In this document: positions 17,860 through 26,682 of the stretch, piece by piece | Layout of the letters: every line of letters starts with the position of its first letter | How positions within the stretch are numbered: the first letter of the stretch is position 1 | Made by a program: the position numbers and the translations under genes | DNA from: Vibrio sp. CAU 1672 | GTDB taxonomy: Bacteria; Pseudomonadota; Gammaproteobacteria; Enterobacterales; Vibrionaceae | Length of the DNA stretch: 64,000 bases | Reading direction: 5' to 3' | NCBI RefSeq assembly: GCF_029223195.1 | Contig: NZ_JARHUF010000024.1 | Span: 1 to 64,000, forward strand | The notes under the pieces: generated by a model | The model's database searches: none | What the model was told of the DNA's origin: nothing | What the model saw: the letters and a program-made list of their open reading frames with translations, nothing else

Positions 17860-17886
17860 AAAAAACCACCTTCGGGTGGTTTTTTT
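17860..17886 (+). terminator. Terminator of prfB-lysS
   Basis: Stem AAAAAACCACC / GGTGGTTTTTTT with a TTCG tetraloop and a T7 tail, 16 bp past the lysS stop. Confidence 0.92.
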
Positions 17887-18085
17887 GTAACTAAAAAATT
17901 GAAATGAATCAACTGATTGCATACTTTGTGGTGCATAATGTGGTTAATATATTCGCCAGATAACTATCTATTGCATAGTCTTAAGGGTGAGACAGACGAA
18001 TTGCTTACGAGTCTCGATAATGTTATCCGTTTACAGCAGTAGTCTGTAGAACAAAATTCTATCAACAATGTTAAAGGGTTTATAA

Positions 18086-19420
18086 ATGGCTGGGCAGTTT
18101 AAGTTGGATTCTATACCGGGATCGCTTGTTGTTGTTGGCGGCACCTACGAACCTTGGTTGTCCGTCCTCGAACAGGTGGGGTGGAAGTGCCATCAGGTTG
18201 GCGATCTGCGTAAAGCTAACACACTTCTGGAAGAGATTGGTCCTTGTATTGGTATAGTCGATCTCAGCCATGATGAATTTAGCCTGAACGGATTAGCGAA
18301 TTTGGTCAGCTCACATAAACATGTTCGTTGGTTAGCATTTATTCGGGAATCACAATTAGGCTCAGACACCATTTGCCAGTTCATCGTTAATTTTTGTATT
18401 GACTTTTTTACCGCTCCAATTCCGGATGCGCAGTTACTGAGCACTATTGGCCATCAACTGGGGATGTTGAAGTTAGAGAAGAAAGTGTGGCCCAATTTCG
18501 GTAACAGCTTAGATATGGGACTGATTGGCGAGTCAATTCCAATGCAGCGCCTGCGGGAGCAAATCAAGCGTATCGGCCCGACCGACGTGAGTATCTTGAT
18601 CAATGGTGAAAATGGGGCGGGCAAAGAAGCCGTGGCGCGGGCGATTCATAAAGTGTCTGCGCGTGCCCACAAGCCGTTTTTTGTTATTAATTGCCGGGCA
18701 CTGAATGGGCAGCGCTTTCAGGCGGAGGTGTTTGGTGTCGGGGGAGGTGAATCCGGTGAACTCAGTCTGTTGGAACAAGCGGATGGCGGCACGGTACTGT
18801 TTAATGACATCCTGACCATTCCGAAAGAACAGCAAAATCATCTGTTACGTTTTCTGCAGGAGGGGATGATTGATCGGCCTGATGGCTCCAAGCACATCAA
18901 TGTGCGGGTGTTGGCGGCTCATTCATCGGATGTGGAAAAAGCGTTGATTGATGGTGATTTCAATGAAGAGTTGTATCATTACATCAATGTGCTTCGTATC
19001 AGTGTGCCGAGTGTCAAAGAGCGAGCCAGTGATATTCCTTTGCTTGCACGTTATTACTTGCAAGATTTTTCGCGCGAGTACAATTCCCAGGCTAAGAGCT
19101 TTTCGGAGAGTGCCTTAAAGGCGTTGACCCGTTATGGCTGGCCGGGCAATGTCAGGGAGCTAAAAAACCAGATAAAACGCGCAGTGTTGATGTGCGACAG
19201 TGTAATGATTGAGGAGTATCACCTTGATTTGCCACGGCGCAACGACGAGAGGCGCAGCCTGAAGGCGATCCGTGAAAAAAGCGAGCGTGAAGCATTACTG
19301 CTAGTACTGGAGTCTCACGCCGGTCAGGTATCTAATGCGGCCAAAGAGCTGGGGATATCACGCGCGACCATGTACCGCTTACTGAATAAGCATAATCTGA
19401 TCTCTGAGCCGACCATGTAA
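18086..19420 (+). CDS. vpsR: Biofilm and c-di-GMP-responsive transcription activator VpsR
   Basis: An enhancer-binding-protein relative (444 aa) that activates Vibrio polysaccharide genes and binds c-di-GMP in V. cholerae. It has a receiver-like domain with conserved D59 (GIVDLSHD), a degenerate AAA+ domain (Walker A-like NGENGAGKE near residue 173, Walker B-like VLFNDI near residue 237, no GAFTGA loop) and a Fis-type helix-turn-helix at the C-terminus (VSNAAKELGISRATMYRLL). The missing GAFTGA fits its sigma-70 mode. It lies next to lysS, as in V. cholerae. AAAGGG precedes the ATG. Confidence 0.94.
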   Translation: MAGQFKLDSIPGSLVVVGGTYEPWLSVLEQVGWKCHQVGDLRKANTLLEEIGPCIGIVDLSHDEFSLNGLANLVSSHKHVRWLAFIRESQLGSDTICQFIVNFCIDFFTAPIPDAQLLSTIGHQLGMLKLEKKVWPNFGNSLDMGLIGESIPMQRLREQIKRIGPTDVSILINGENGAGKEAVARAIHKVSARAHKPFFVINCRALNGQRFQAEVFGVGGGESGELSLLEQADGGTVLFNDILTIPKEQQNHLLRFLQEGMIDRPDGSKHINVRVLAAHSSDVEKALIDGDFNEELYHYINVLRISVPSVKERASDIPLLARYYLQDFSREYNSQAKSFSESALKALTRYGWPGNVRELKNQIKRAVLMCDSVMIEEYHLDLPRRNDERRSLKAIREKSEREALLLVLESHAGQVSNAAKELGISRATMYRLLNKHNLISEPTM

Positions 19421-19436
19421 ATCGAAACAGATAAAA

Positions 19437-19461
19437 AGGGGCCACCGTTGGCTCCTTTATA
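19437..19461 (+). terminator. Probable vpsR terminator
   Basis: A 10-bp stem AAAGGGGCCA / TTGGCTCCTTT (one G-U pair) with a CCG loop, 16 bp after the vpsR stop. The T tail is short. Confidence 0.6.
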
Positions 19462-19675
19462 ATGAGCGCAGTTTATAAACTGTGCCCGATGATATATTCC
19501 TTGGCTGAATATGTTATAGCTAAATGTATATGCAACTGAAATGCAGACAAATGGTTTGTTTTTAACTATTTCAGCAAAAAAGGTTTGAATATTATTCATG
19601 GTTGCATACAATTTAACCGTAACTCAATGAGTTACTCTATTTCTTACCGGATTAATTTTAGCTAGGAGGCACAAG

Positions 19676-19780
19676 ATGAAACATTATTTTGTTACTGATA
19701 TTACTTGTGCTGATCGTATGACTGCTTTAGCCACGGTTTCACCCGTGGTTGCGCAGGATACCACTGGCTCAGAAAACTAA
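19676..19780 (+). CDS. Candidate 34-aa small protein upstream of the DUF1127 gene
   Basis: An ORF of 34 codons begins MKHYFVTDITCADRM and ends in TAA at 19778-19780. A perfect Shine-Dalgarno AGGAGG (19664-19669) lies 6 nt before the ATG, which strongly suggests translation. No family is recognised. A GCCACGG...CCGTGG hairpin sits within the coding sequence. It may share a transcript with the DUF1127 gene 127 bp downstream. Confidence 0.5.
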   Translation: MKHYFVTDITCADRMTALATVSPVVAQDTTGSEN

Positions 19781-19810
19781 TTAATCCGTATCCTATCTAT
19801 TTTTACTAGG

Positions 19811-19877
19811 CTGCGGGAAAATAGCAGCTTAGTTCCCAACGGCCTTATTCCGTCTAGATCTCGCTATTTTTCCCAGT
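19811..19877 (+). other. Inverted repeat upstream of the DUF1127 gene
   Basis: CTGCGGGAAAATAGC pairs with GCTATTTTTCCCAG about 50 nt downstream with one bulge. This would fold the leader between the 34-aa ORF and the DUF1127 gene into a long hairpin ending about 30 nt before the next ATG. Role unknown; possible RNA control element. Confidence 0.4.
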
Positions 19878-19907
19878 CGCTCATTCAGCATATATTGGAG
19901 AAAAATC

Positions 19908-20159
19908 ATGCATCATTCTATATACCTAAAACTGGCTACGTTACTGATAAAAGCAGATTTGAAACGTGATGAAAAAAACTGGCAGCGTGCTTTTCGCCGG
20001 GAAGCGCATGATATTCCTTGGAATAATGTCTATTTATTACGCGATATCGGTTTGGATAACGAAGGGCGTTCAATGCGGGGAACCATACCTGATGCAGTAA
20101 AAGTAGAGCGTCGGGTCCGTCATCTTCGTCGTGTGTTAACCTCGCGAATAACAACGTAA
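19908..20159 (+). CDS. DUF1127 family small basic protein
   Basis: An 83-aa Arg-rich protein. The central LLRDIGLDNEGR is the DUF1127 (YjiS-like) signature. Short DUF1127 proteins in other bacteria affect RNA turnover, phosphate or stress responses, but none is characterised closely enough to assign a role here. GGAG lies 8 nt before the ATG. The strongly basic C-terminus (RRVRHLRRVLTSR) would suit RNA binding, by inference. Confidence 0.8.
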   Translation: MHHSIYLKLATLLIKADLKRDEKNWQRAFRREAHDIPWNNVYLLRDIGLDNEGRSMRGTIPDAVKVERRVRHLRRVLTSRITT

Positions 20160-20234
20160 GCTTAAGGCCAGGCTAAACAGTTATGTTTAGTCTGGCGAGT
20201 TGGCTGGCTAACAGGCCAGCCACACTTTTGATTT

Positions 20235-21269
20235 TTATGGACAAGGATTGGAGTATGTTGTCCCAATCACTTGAATCTCACTCAGTACCTCTTCAGTTAA
20301 ATTGACGTTAATGCTCTCGATATTGGTTTTAAGCTGCTCAAGGTTGGTTGCGCCAATGATGTTTGCAGCGACAAACGGACGTTGGTTGACAAACGCCAGG
20401 GCCATTTGCGCGGGATCCAGACCATGGTCTCTAGCCAGGCTCACATACGCTTGGGTTGCTTTAACGCCTTGCGGAGTAAAGTAGCGCGCAAAGCGTTCCC
20501 ACTTTGTGCAGCGTGCCCCGGCAGGTTTTGCGTCATTTAAGTATTTTCCACTCAGACAGCCAAAGGCTAATGGTGAGTAAGCCAAGAGCTGAACCCCTTC
20601 ATAGTGGCTGATCTCAGACAGGCCAACTTCAAAGCTGCGATTGAGGAGGTTGTACGGGTTCTGGATTGAAACGATCCGAGGCAGGTCGTGTTTTTCCGCT
20701 AAACGAAGCAGAGACATTACACCCCAGGGCGTTTCATTTGACACACCGATATAGCGTACTTTGCCTGCTTTGACTAAGTCAGTCAGAGCTTCGAGGCTCT
20801 CAATTAATGTCACTTCTTCCTGTTGGTCTGGGTAAGGGTAGTTGAGCTGACCGAAACAGTTAGTTTGTCGTTGTGGCCAGTGTAATTGATACAGATCGAC
20901 ATACTCGGTTTGCAACCGTTGCAGACTGTCATCAATTGCGGTGTGGATGTGGCGCCGATTGAGACTCATCTGTTCACGGATATAAGGCACATTACGTGGG
21001 CCAGCGACTTTGGTTGCCAGGACCACTTTATCCCGTTTGCCTGATTTCGCTAACCACTGACCAATATATTGTTCTGTAAGTCCTTGGGTTTGCGCAGTGG
21101 GAGGAACCGGATACATCTCGGCGGTGTCAATGAAGTTCACCCCATGATCGACGGCGAAATCGAGTTGCTCGAATGCTTCGCTTAGGGTGTTTTGTTCGCC
21201 AAACGTCATGGTACCCAGGCAGATCTTACTGATCTCAAGTGATGAGTGCGGTAGTTTTGTGTATTGCAT
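20235..21269 (-). CDS. tas: Aldo/keto reductase Tas
   Basis: An NADP(H)-dependent TIM-barrel oxidoreductase of 344 aa (E. coli Tas 346). Catalytic Asp and Tyr are in FIDTAEMYPVPP, catalytic Lys in VLATKVAGP, and His in YQLHWPQR. The cofactor-binding C-terminus contains IIGATNLEQL. The ATG at 21269, with AAGGAAGGGAA before it, is chosen over an upstream start at 21311. The physiological substrate is not established. Its place near mutH and vpsR agrees with V. cholerae. Confidence 0.9.
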   Translation of the reverse strand: MQYTKLPHSSLEISKICLGTMTFGEQNTLSEAFEQLDFAVDHGVNFIDTAEMYPVPPTAQTQGLTEQYIGQWLAKSGKRDKVVLATKVAGPRNVPYIREQMSLNRRHIHTAIDDSLQRLQTEYVDLYQLHWPQRQTNCFGQLNYPYPDQQEEVTLIESLEALTDLVKAGKVRYIGVSNETPWGVMSLLRLAEKHDLPRIVSIQNPYNLLNRSFEVGLSEISHYEGVQLLAYSPLAFGCLSGKYLNDAKPAGARCTKWERFARYFTPQGVKATQAYVSLARDHGLDPAQMALAFVNQRPFVAANIIGATNLEQLKTNIESINVNLTEEVLSEIQVIGTTYSNPCP

Positions 21270-21423
21270 TTCCCTTCCTTGAAGAATTGCCAACTTAACA
21301 AGTTGTTCCAATATAGGGGATTTTTAGTCGCTACCGCAAATGATTTACGTTTCCGTGAATGAGTGGCTCGAAACCTATAAATTGCCTAACTACACTTAAA
21401 GCAGGTTGTTAAGGAGGTGGAGT

Positions 21424-21735
21424 ATGCAGAAGCATCAACTGGATATGTGGTTGCACGGCCACCACAAAGACTCATACCAGACGCCGAAGGTTTTTGTTAT
21501 AGGGTGTTCGGATGTCTCTGACTATTTGTTAGCCGTGGAATACAAACATCAACTGGAACCGATCAAAGACGGTGAAGAAACGCTTCATTTCGGTTCACTG
21601 GAGTTGGTTAAAGAAGAGCTGTTACGGTTAGGGATCGATAAGGCGTACTTACGCTTACATAATGCTTATGATGAATTCGGCAGTGAAGGCTCGGTCTCTT
21701 ATTGTGACATTGAGTTGTCACTGATGACTCACTAA
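21424..21735 (+). CDS. Conserved hypothetical protein, DUF6482-like
   Basis: A 103-aa soluble protein with no signal peptide. The sequence around MWLHGHHKDSYQTPKVFVIG and AYLRLHNAYDEFGSEG is conserved in Vibrio and, as far as I recall, is the DUF6482 family; the label is tentative and function unknown. The ATG at 21424 follows AAGGAGGTGGAGT, a very strong ribosome site, so the in-frame start at 21406 is rejected. It converges on mutH with an 8-bp gap. Confidence 0.7.
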   Translation: MQKHQLDMWLHGHHKDSYQTPKVFVIGCSDVSDYLLAVEYKHQLEPIKDGEETLHFGSLELVKEELLRLGIDKAYLRLHNAYDEFGSEGSVSYCDIELSLMTH

Positions 21736-21743
21736 ACCGATGA

Positions 21744-22418
21744 TCAAGCGCTGGCAATATAATGTTTACGCAGTAGCGCTTCAGTGAACTGAGTTCGCAG
21801 ATAAAAGCCACGCGGCAGCGTTTTGATCGGCTTGCCGTTGGCGCTGTAGGCTTCTGTTAGCGCCCGGGAATTGGCCGCTTTAGGGCGCAGGTGCAGCGCT
21901 TCGCCGTGCCTGGCGGAAATTTGATCAAATTTACCCAGGACGATCATTTCCATCAGCTCTTCCCAGTCATTTTTGAGGATCTGCTCTTCTGCTTCATCCG
22001 GAGACCAAATTAACGGGCTGCCGACATGGCGTTCAGCTAACGGAATTTCACGCTCCCCTTCGACGGGAATCCAGAGTACGCGGGATAATTTGTTGCGTAC
22101 ATGGCTGGTCTCCCAGGTAAGCCCGTGGATGCCGGTCAAGGGAGCCACACAAACAAACGTGGTTTCCAGAGGACGGCCTGAATAGCCGATTGGGATGCTC
22201 TTGAGCTCGATCCCAAGCTGGCTGAAGTCTTGCTGTGGCTTGCTCCCCGCCGGCGCACCTAAGTGCCATTCAAGCAGTTGTCCAACCCAGCCTTTGTCGC
22301 GTTTGAGGTTATCTGGCACCGTCATTCCCGCTTCTTCTGCTAACTCTGCGAAGGTAAGGCCTGCAATTTCTTGTGCCCGTTGCAATAATTCAGCTTCAGA
22401 TTGTGGCTCTGGTTTCAT
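21744..22418 (-). CDS. mutH: DNA mismatch repair endonuclease MutH
   Basis: Nicks the unmethylated strand at hemimethylated GATC sites, recruited by MutS-MutL. 224 aa. The catalytic D-x6-E-x-K pattern is visible in DFSQLGIELKS near residues 65-75, and the C-terminal RGFYLRTQFTEALL is family-typical. The ATG at 22418 is chosen; TTG 22424 is in frame. Its presence implies Dam methylation. Its promoter region contains six GATC sites and DnaA boxes. Confidence 0.95.
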   Translation of the reverse strand: MKPEPQSEAELLQRAQEIAGLTFAELAEEAGMTVPDNLKRDKGWVGQLLEWHLGAPAGSKPQQDFSQLGIELKSIPIGYSGRPLETTFVCVAPLTGIHGLTWETSHVRNKLSRVLWIPVEGEREIPLAERHVGSPLIWSPDEAEEQILKNDWEELMEMIVLGKFDQISARHGEALHLRPKAANSRALTEAYSANGKPIKTLPRGFYLRTQFTEALLRKHYIASA

Positions 22419-22466
22419 GATCAACCCACCGTATTCAAAAATGCCAGTCTAACAAATTTTGCTTCA

Positions 22467-23000
22467 GATCCCTTGCCAAAAATTGGTTTGGTTTGTCTGT
22501 TAAATGATCCATGCATAACTTATCCACAGGCAGGCAGGGGGCATTGGCTACCACGCTCAGGACTGGATGAATAAACAGGTTTTTTGTTGTCATTTTCGCT
22601 TGATTTTATTGCTTTGCTGTGAAGATGTACCTTCCTGATGTGGATAAATGCCAGATTGGACGATCTTTAACCGATCTGTATTTGCACAAAAGATCATCAG
22701 GAGGAAAAAGATCGCACTCCAAGTTTTATGTTGATTAATTTAATATTTATCAATAGCTTATTTTATTTGCTTTGATTGTGTTGTGTTTGCTTCTCGTGTT
22801 GAAATATCAAGAGTTATGAGTTGGCGGGGAATTTTTCACAAAGTTACTCACAGAAAAGGTGAATAAATGTGGGCTATGTCTCAAACTTATGTTGATAAAA
22901 TAAAAGCTGGTTAAAAGATATCCAATAATGGTGGAATGACAATAAATCTTGCGTACATCACATCAGTAAGTTTGCTACTGCTGGGGATATGTGGAAAAAT
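22467..23000. promoter_or_regulatory. Putative DARS2-like DnaA-binding locus (mutH-rppH intergenic region)
   Basis: The 617-bp gap holds two perfect DnaA boxes, TTATCCACA at 22520-22528 (+) and 22639-22647 (-). Two more fit TTWTNCACA: 22832-22840 (+) and 22990-22998 (-). Two have one mismatch: 22680-22688 and 22844-22852. A perfect IHF site (TATCAATAGCTTA) lies at 22748-22760 in an AT-rich stretch, and six GATC sites fall within about 250 bp. In E. coli the DnaA-reactivating sequence DARS2 occupies this same mutH-nudH(rppH) gap and needs DnaA boxes and IHF. Function here is inferred. Confidence 0.65.
22748..22760 (+). promoter_or_regulatory. Consensus IHF-binding site
   Basis: TATCAATAGCTTA fits WATCAA-N4-TTR at every position and lies in an AT-rich stretch between DnaA boxes. 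Confidence 0.6.
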
Positions 23001-23035
23001 CATGGTAATAGAAAATTTTTCATAGAGGTTAGCCA

Positions 23036-23557
23036 GTGATAGATGGCGATGGTTACCGACTGAATGTTGGTATTGTGATTTGTAATAACCATGGTCAGGT
23101 CTTCTGGGCTAAACGATACGGGCAACACTCATGGCAATTTCCACAAGGGGGAATTGACGATGGTGAAACTCCAGAACAGGCGATGTTCAGAGAGTTGTAT
23201 GAAGAGGTCGGTCTAACGAAGAAAGACGTTAAGATCATTGCCACCAGTCGGCATTGGTTAAGATACAAACTACCAAAAAGATTGGTGCGCTGGGACTCTA
23301 AGCCTGTGTGTATCGGCCAAAAACAGAAATGGTTTTTGTTGCGTATGGAATGCGATGAGTCGTGTATCAATATGCAACGAGGAAAATCCCCTGAATTTGA
23401 TGGTTGGCGTTGGGTCAGCTACTGGTACCCGGTTCGGCAAGTTGTCTCTTTTAAGCGTGATGTTTATCGACGCGCGATGAAAGAGTTTGCTTCTTTAGCT
23501 ATGCCTTTTCGAGAGCGGAAAACGAAAGGGAAAAGAAAAAAACAACGTAGAGGATAG
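23036..23557 (+). CDS. rppH: RNA 5' pyrophosphohydrolase RppH (Nudix)
   Basis: Removes 5' pyrophosphate from mRNAs to start decay and also hydrolyses dinucleoside polyphosphates. 173 aa. The complete Nudix box is GGIDDGETPEQAMFRELYEEVGL near residues 38-60. The start is GTG at 23036 (MIDGDGYRLNVG matches the family). The Lys/Arg-rich tail (KTKGKRKKQRRG) is longer than in E. coli. ptsP follows 2 nt later, so the two are an operon. Confidence 0.95.
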   Translation: MIDGDGYRLNVGIVICNNHGQVFWAKRYGQHSWQFPQGGIDDGETPEQAMFRELYEEVGLTKKDVKIIATSRHWLRYKLPKRLVRWDSKPVCIGQKQKWFLLRMECDESCINMQRGKSPEFDGWRWVSYWYPVRQVVSFKRDVYRRAMKEFASLAMPFRERKTKGKRKKQRRG

Positions 23558-23559
23558 AC

Positions 23560-25806
23560 ATGCTCAGCCAGCTAAGGGAAATCGTGGAAAAAGTCTCCAG
23601 AGTCGAAGACCTGCATTTTGCATTGGATATTCTGGTTAAGGAGACTTGCGCGGCCCTGTGTACTGAGTGTTGTACGGTTTACTTAGCCAATGAAGAAATG
23701 CAGCGTCTTGAATTAATGGCGACCAAGGGGCTGCGCTTTGAAGGCGATAGTATTCATATTGATTTTAATGAGGGTTTAGTGGGGTTGGTCAAGCGCACTG
23801 CTGAGCCACTTAACCTTGCTGAAGTTTCCCAACATCCAGACTTTAAGTTCTTCCCACAGTTGGGGGAGCAAATCTACCACTCTTTCCTCGGTACTCCGAT
23901 CATTCACCGTAAGCAAGTGCTAGGGGTCCTGGTGATCCAGCAGAAAGCTCCCCGCCTGTTTAGTGAAATGGAGGAGTCTTTTCTGGTCACCTTGTCGGCG
24001 CAGCTCGCCGTGTTAATTGCTCATGCCCAGAGTCAGGGCCATTGGCAATTAGCATCGAAACCGGCAGTGATTAAAGGGCTTCCTGCTTCCACTGGGGTCG
24101 CGATTGGTGAGTTTTGGTTTGATAATACCCAACCGAGCCTGTCCGATGTTTTTCCTGCCTCTACACTGGACAAAGAACGTGAGCATGAGCTGCTTCTGGT
24201 AGCGATTGAACGTGCGTTGAATGATTTTCGCCGTATGCGCAAAAAGTTCGACAGTGAGATCAACAAAGACGCCCTGGCAATCTTTGACCTGTTTACCCAT
24301 TTACTCAATGATCCAATGCTGCGTGGCGATCTGAAGAAGCAGATCGAAAAAGGCGACCGGGCGGACTGGGCACTGCGCCAAGTGGTAGAGACTTACTCGA
24401 ACCGCTTTGCGCGTATGTCGGACGTATATCTGCGCGAGCGCGCCCAGGACGTACGCGAGCTGGGTCAGCGCTTACTGTACTTTTTGCATAACAGTGAGCA
24501 GGAGCATTCTGCGATTAAGCGGCCAGTCATCTTGGTGGTGAATGAGCTCACCGCGACACTGCTTGCGTCTGTTCCCAAACAGCATTTACTCGCGGTTATC
24601 TCGTTGGAGGGGGCGGCAAACTCCCACGCAGCGATCTTGTCGCGAGCATTGGGTGTGCCTGCAATAATGGGCGTTAATATCGACACCGATACCGTCAATG
24701 GTAAAGTCGGGATAGTGGATGGTTATTCCGGCGAGATATATCTGGAGCCAAATCAACAACTACTGCGTGAATACCGCAGCCTGGTCAGTGAAGAAACTGA
24801 GCTGTTCACTATGGTGAACAATGATCTCGCCAAGCCAGCAGTGACGCAGGACGATCATCCGGTGGAAATCCTGCTTAATGCCGGGCTGAGTGCGGATTGC
24901 AACATTGCCATCAACGCAGGCGTTGATGGGGTGGGGCTCTACCGGACAGAAATTGCCTTTTTACTTCAACATCATTTTCCATCTGAAGATGAACAGTATC
25001 ACCAATACCGCGCGATTTTGAACAGCTACCCCCATCAACGAGTCGTTATGCGTACGCTGGATGTAGGGGGAGACAAGGCGCTGCCCTACCTGCCAATTGA
25101 GGAAGACAATCCGTTTTTGGGCTGGCGGGGGATCCGCTTTACCCTCGACCATCCGGATATCTTTTTGATTCAGCTGCGAGCGATGCTCCGCGCCAGTGCT
25201 GAGAGTTCCAACTTGAGCATTTTATTACCAATGATCTCAGGGCTAAAAGAGTTGGACGATGCCAAAGCGTTGATCGATCAGGCATATAATGAAGTGGTAC
25301 TGTTGGACGAACGTATTCAGATGCCCAGGATTGGCGTGATGATTGAGGTGCCGTCCATGGTGTACCAACTGCCAGCCATTATCGATAAAGTAGATTTTGT
25401 GTCGGTGGGCACCAATGATCTGACCCAATATTTGTTAGCCGTGGATCGGAACAATTCCCGGGTGGCGGATGTCTATGAATCGATGCATCCAGCAGTGTTA
25501 ATGGCGCTGAAGCAGATTTATGATGTGTGCCAGCAGTATCAGCTGCCGGTCTGTATTTGTGGCGAGCTGGCAGGTGACCCCTTCGGAGCCTTATTATTGC
25601 TCGGGTTGGGTTACACTAGCCTGAGCATGAACACTTCCAATGTGGCGAAGGTTAAATACTTGATCCGCCATAGTAAGCAACAGGAGCTGGAGCAACTGGC
25701 AGCTCAAGCTATGTCAAAATCGTATGGGCAGGAGATCCATCAAATGATGCATGATTTCTTCATCCAGCAAGGATTTGCCGGCTTTGTCCGCGCAGGTAAA
25801 AAGTAG
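23560..25806 (+). CDS. ptsP: Phosphoenolpyruvate-protein phosphotransferase PtsP (EI-Ntr)
   Basis: First enzyme of the nitrogen PTS, passing phosphate from PEP to NPr. 748 aa: N-terminal GAF domain (about 1-150), then the EI-like region with active His in GGAANSHAAILSRALGVPAIMG near residue 355 and the PEP-binding C-terminus (GVGLYRTEIAFL, DVGGDKALPYL, GTNDLTQYLLAVDR, CGELAGDP). Start ATG 23560 with TAGAGG upstream. It sits between rppH (2 bp) and a TSUP permease (6 bp). Confidence 0.95.
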   Translation: MLSQLREIVEKVSRVEDLHFALDILVKETCAALCTECCTVYLANEEMQRLELMATKGLRFEGDSIHIDFNEGLVGLVKRTAEPLNLAEVSQHPDFKFFPQLGEQIYHSFLGTPIIHRKQVLGVLVIQQKAPRLFSEMEESFLVTLSAQLAVLIAHAQSQGHWQLASKPAVIKGLPASTGVAIGEFWFDNTQPSLSDVFPASTLDKEREHELLLVAIERALNDFRRMRKKFDSEINKDALAIFDLFTHLLNDPMLRGDLKKQIEKGDRADWALRQVVETYSNRFARMSDVYLRERAQDVRELGQRLLYFLHNSEQEHSAIKRPVILVVNELTATLLASVPKQHLLAVISLEGAANSHAAILSRALGVPAIMGVNIDTDTVNGKVGIVDGYSGEIYLEPNQQLLREYRSLVSEETELFTMVNNDLAKPAVTQDDHPVEILLNAGLSADCNIAINAGVDGVGLYRTEIAFLLQHHFPSEDEQYHQYRAILNSYPHQRVVMRTLDVGGDKALPYLPIEEDNPFLGWRGIRFTLDHPDIFLIQLRAMLRASAESSNLSILLPMISGLKELDDAKALIDQAYNEVVLLDERIQMPRIGVMIEVPSMVYQLPAIIDKVDFVSVGTNDLTQYLLAVDRNNSRVADVYESMHPAVLMALKQIYDVCQQYQLPVCICGELAGDPFGALLLLGLGYTSLSMNTSNVAKVKYLIRHSKQQELEQLAAQAMSKSYGQEIHQMMHDFFIQQGFAGFVRAGKK

Positions 25807-25812
25807 GTAACC

Positions 25813-26604
25813 GTGACCATTTCTTTGTTTTTATTATTACTTGCCTTAGGCGCGTTTGTTGGTGTTATGGCAGGCCTGTTGGGGATTGGTGGCGGATTAA
25901 TTGTTGTCCCGGCCCTGCTTTACTTGCTTCCTCTTGCCGGAATTTCACCAGAAATGAGCATGCATATGGCATTGGCTACCTCGCTTGCTTCTATCATTCT
26001 GACCTCTGGTTCGTCTGCGCTTAACCACCTAAAGCTCGGGAACGTGGACATGTTTGTGGTTAAGTGGCTGATGCCGGGGGTGGTGGTGGGCGGATTTTTA
26101 GGTACCGTGGTTGCGGAATCGATCCCTACTCATTATTTACCGAAAGTTTTTGGCGTGATTGTCCTTTGCCTGGCTGTTCAGATGTTCCGTTCGATCAAGG
26201 CGCAGTCGACCAAGTTGATGCCAAGCAGCCCGGTTACGGTGATGTATGGTGCCGGTATCGGGGTGGTGTCGAGTTTGGCTGGTATCGGTGGTGGTTCGCT
26301 GTCGGTGCCGTTTCTTAACCAGCATGGGGTTGAAATGCGTAAGGCGGTCGGCTCATCGTCGGTATGTGGGTGTGTGATTGCGATATCCGGGATGACGGGT
26401 TTTATTCTGCACGGTTATCAAATTGAGGGCTTGCCCGCATACAGTGTGGGTTATGTTTACTTGCCTGCGCTGTTGGCAATTGCCTTGACCTCGATGCTGA
26501 CCACTAAAATCGGAGCGAACTTCGCCACTACGTTGCCGACTGCTGTAATGAAGAAGATTTTTTCCGTCTTTTTGATGTTTGTTGCGACAACCATGTTGTT
26601 ATAG
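25813..26604 (+). CDS. TSUP-family (TauE/SafE) membrane permease
   Basis: A 263-aa inner-membrane protein with about eight hydrophobic helices. The two half-repeats carry the TSUP glycine signatures GLLGIGGGLIVVPAL (near residue 21) and SLAGIGGGSLSVPF (near residue 155). The family moves sulfite, sulfoacetate or similar anions; the substrate here is unknown. Start GTG 25813, 6 nt after ptsP, so cotranscribed. The ptsP-TSUP-lgt-thyA order is conserved in many gammaproteobacteria. Confidence 0.88.
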   Translation: MTISLFLLLLALGAFVGVMAGLLGIGGGLIVVPALLYLLPLAGISPEMSMHMALATSLASIILTSGSSALNHLKLGNVDMFVVKWLMPGVVVGGFLGTVVAESIPTHYLPKVFGVIVLCLAVQMFRSIKAQSTKLMPSSPVTVMYGAGIGVVSSLAGIGGGSLSVPFLNQHGVEMRKAVGSSSVCGCVIAISGMTGFILHGYQIEGLPAYSVGYVYLPALLAIALTSMLTTKIGANFATTLPTAVMKKIFSVFLMFVATTMLL

Positions 26605-26682
26605 GCGCATTTCTATTACTATGTAGGTTTTCCTGCGGAGAGCGATCCGCTGGTTTTATTTGTTTTATTGAGAGAATGGTTT

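Noticed and set aside
22419..23035. Chromosomal replication origin (oriC)
   Set aside because: DnaA boxes, GATC sites and AT-richness are present, but flanking mnmG/mioC or rctB-type genes are absent, the box array is not dense enough, and the locus matches DARS2 better.
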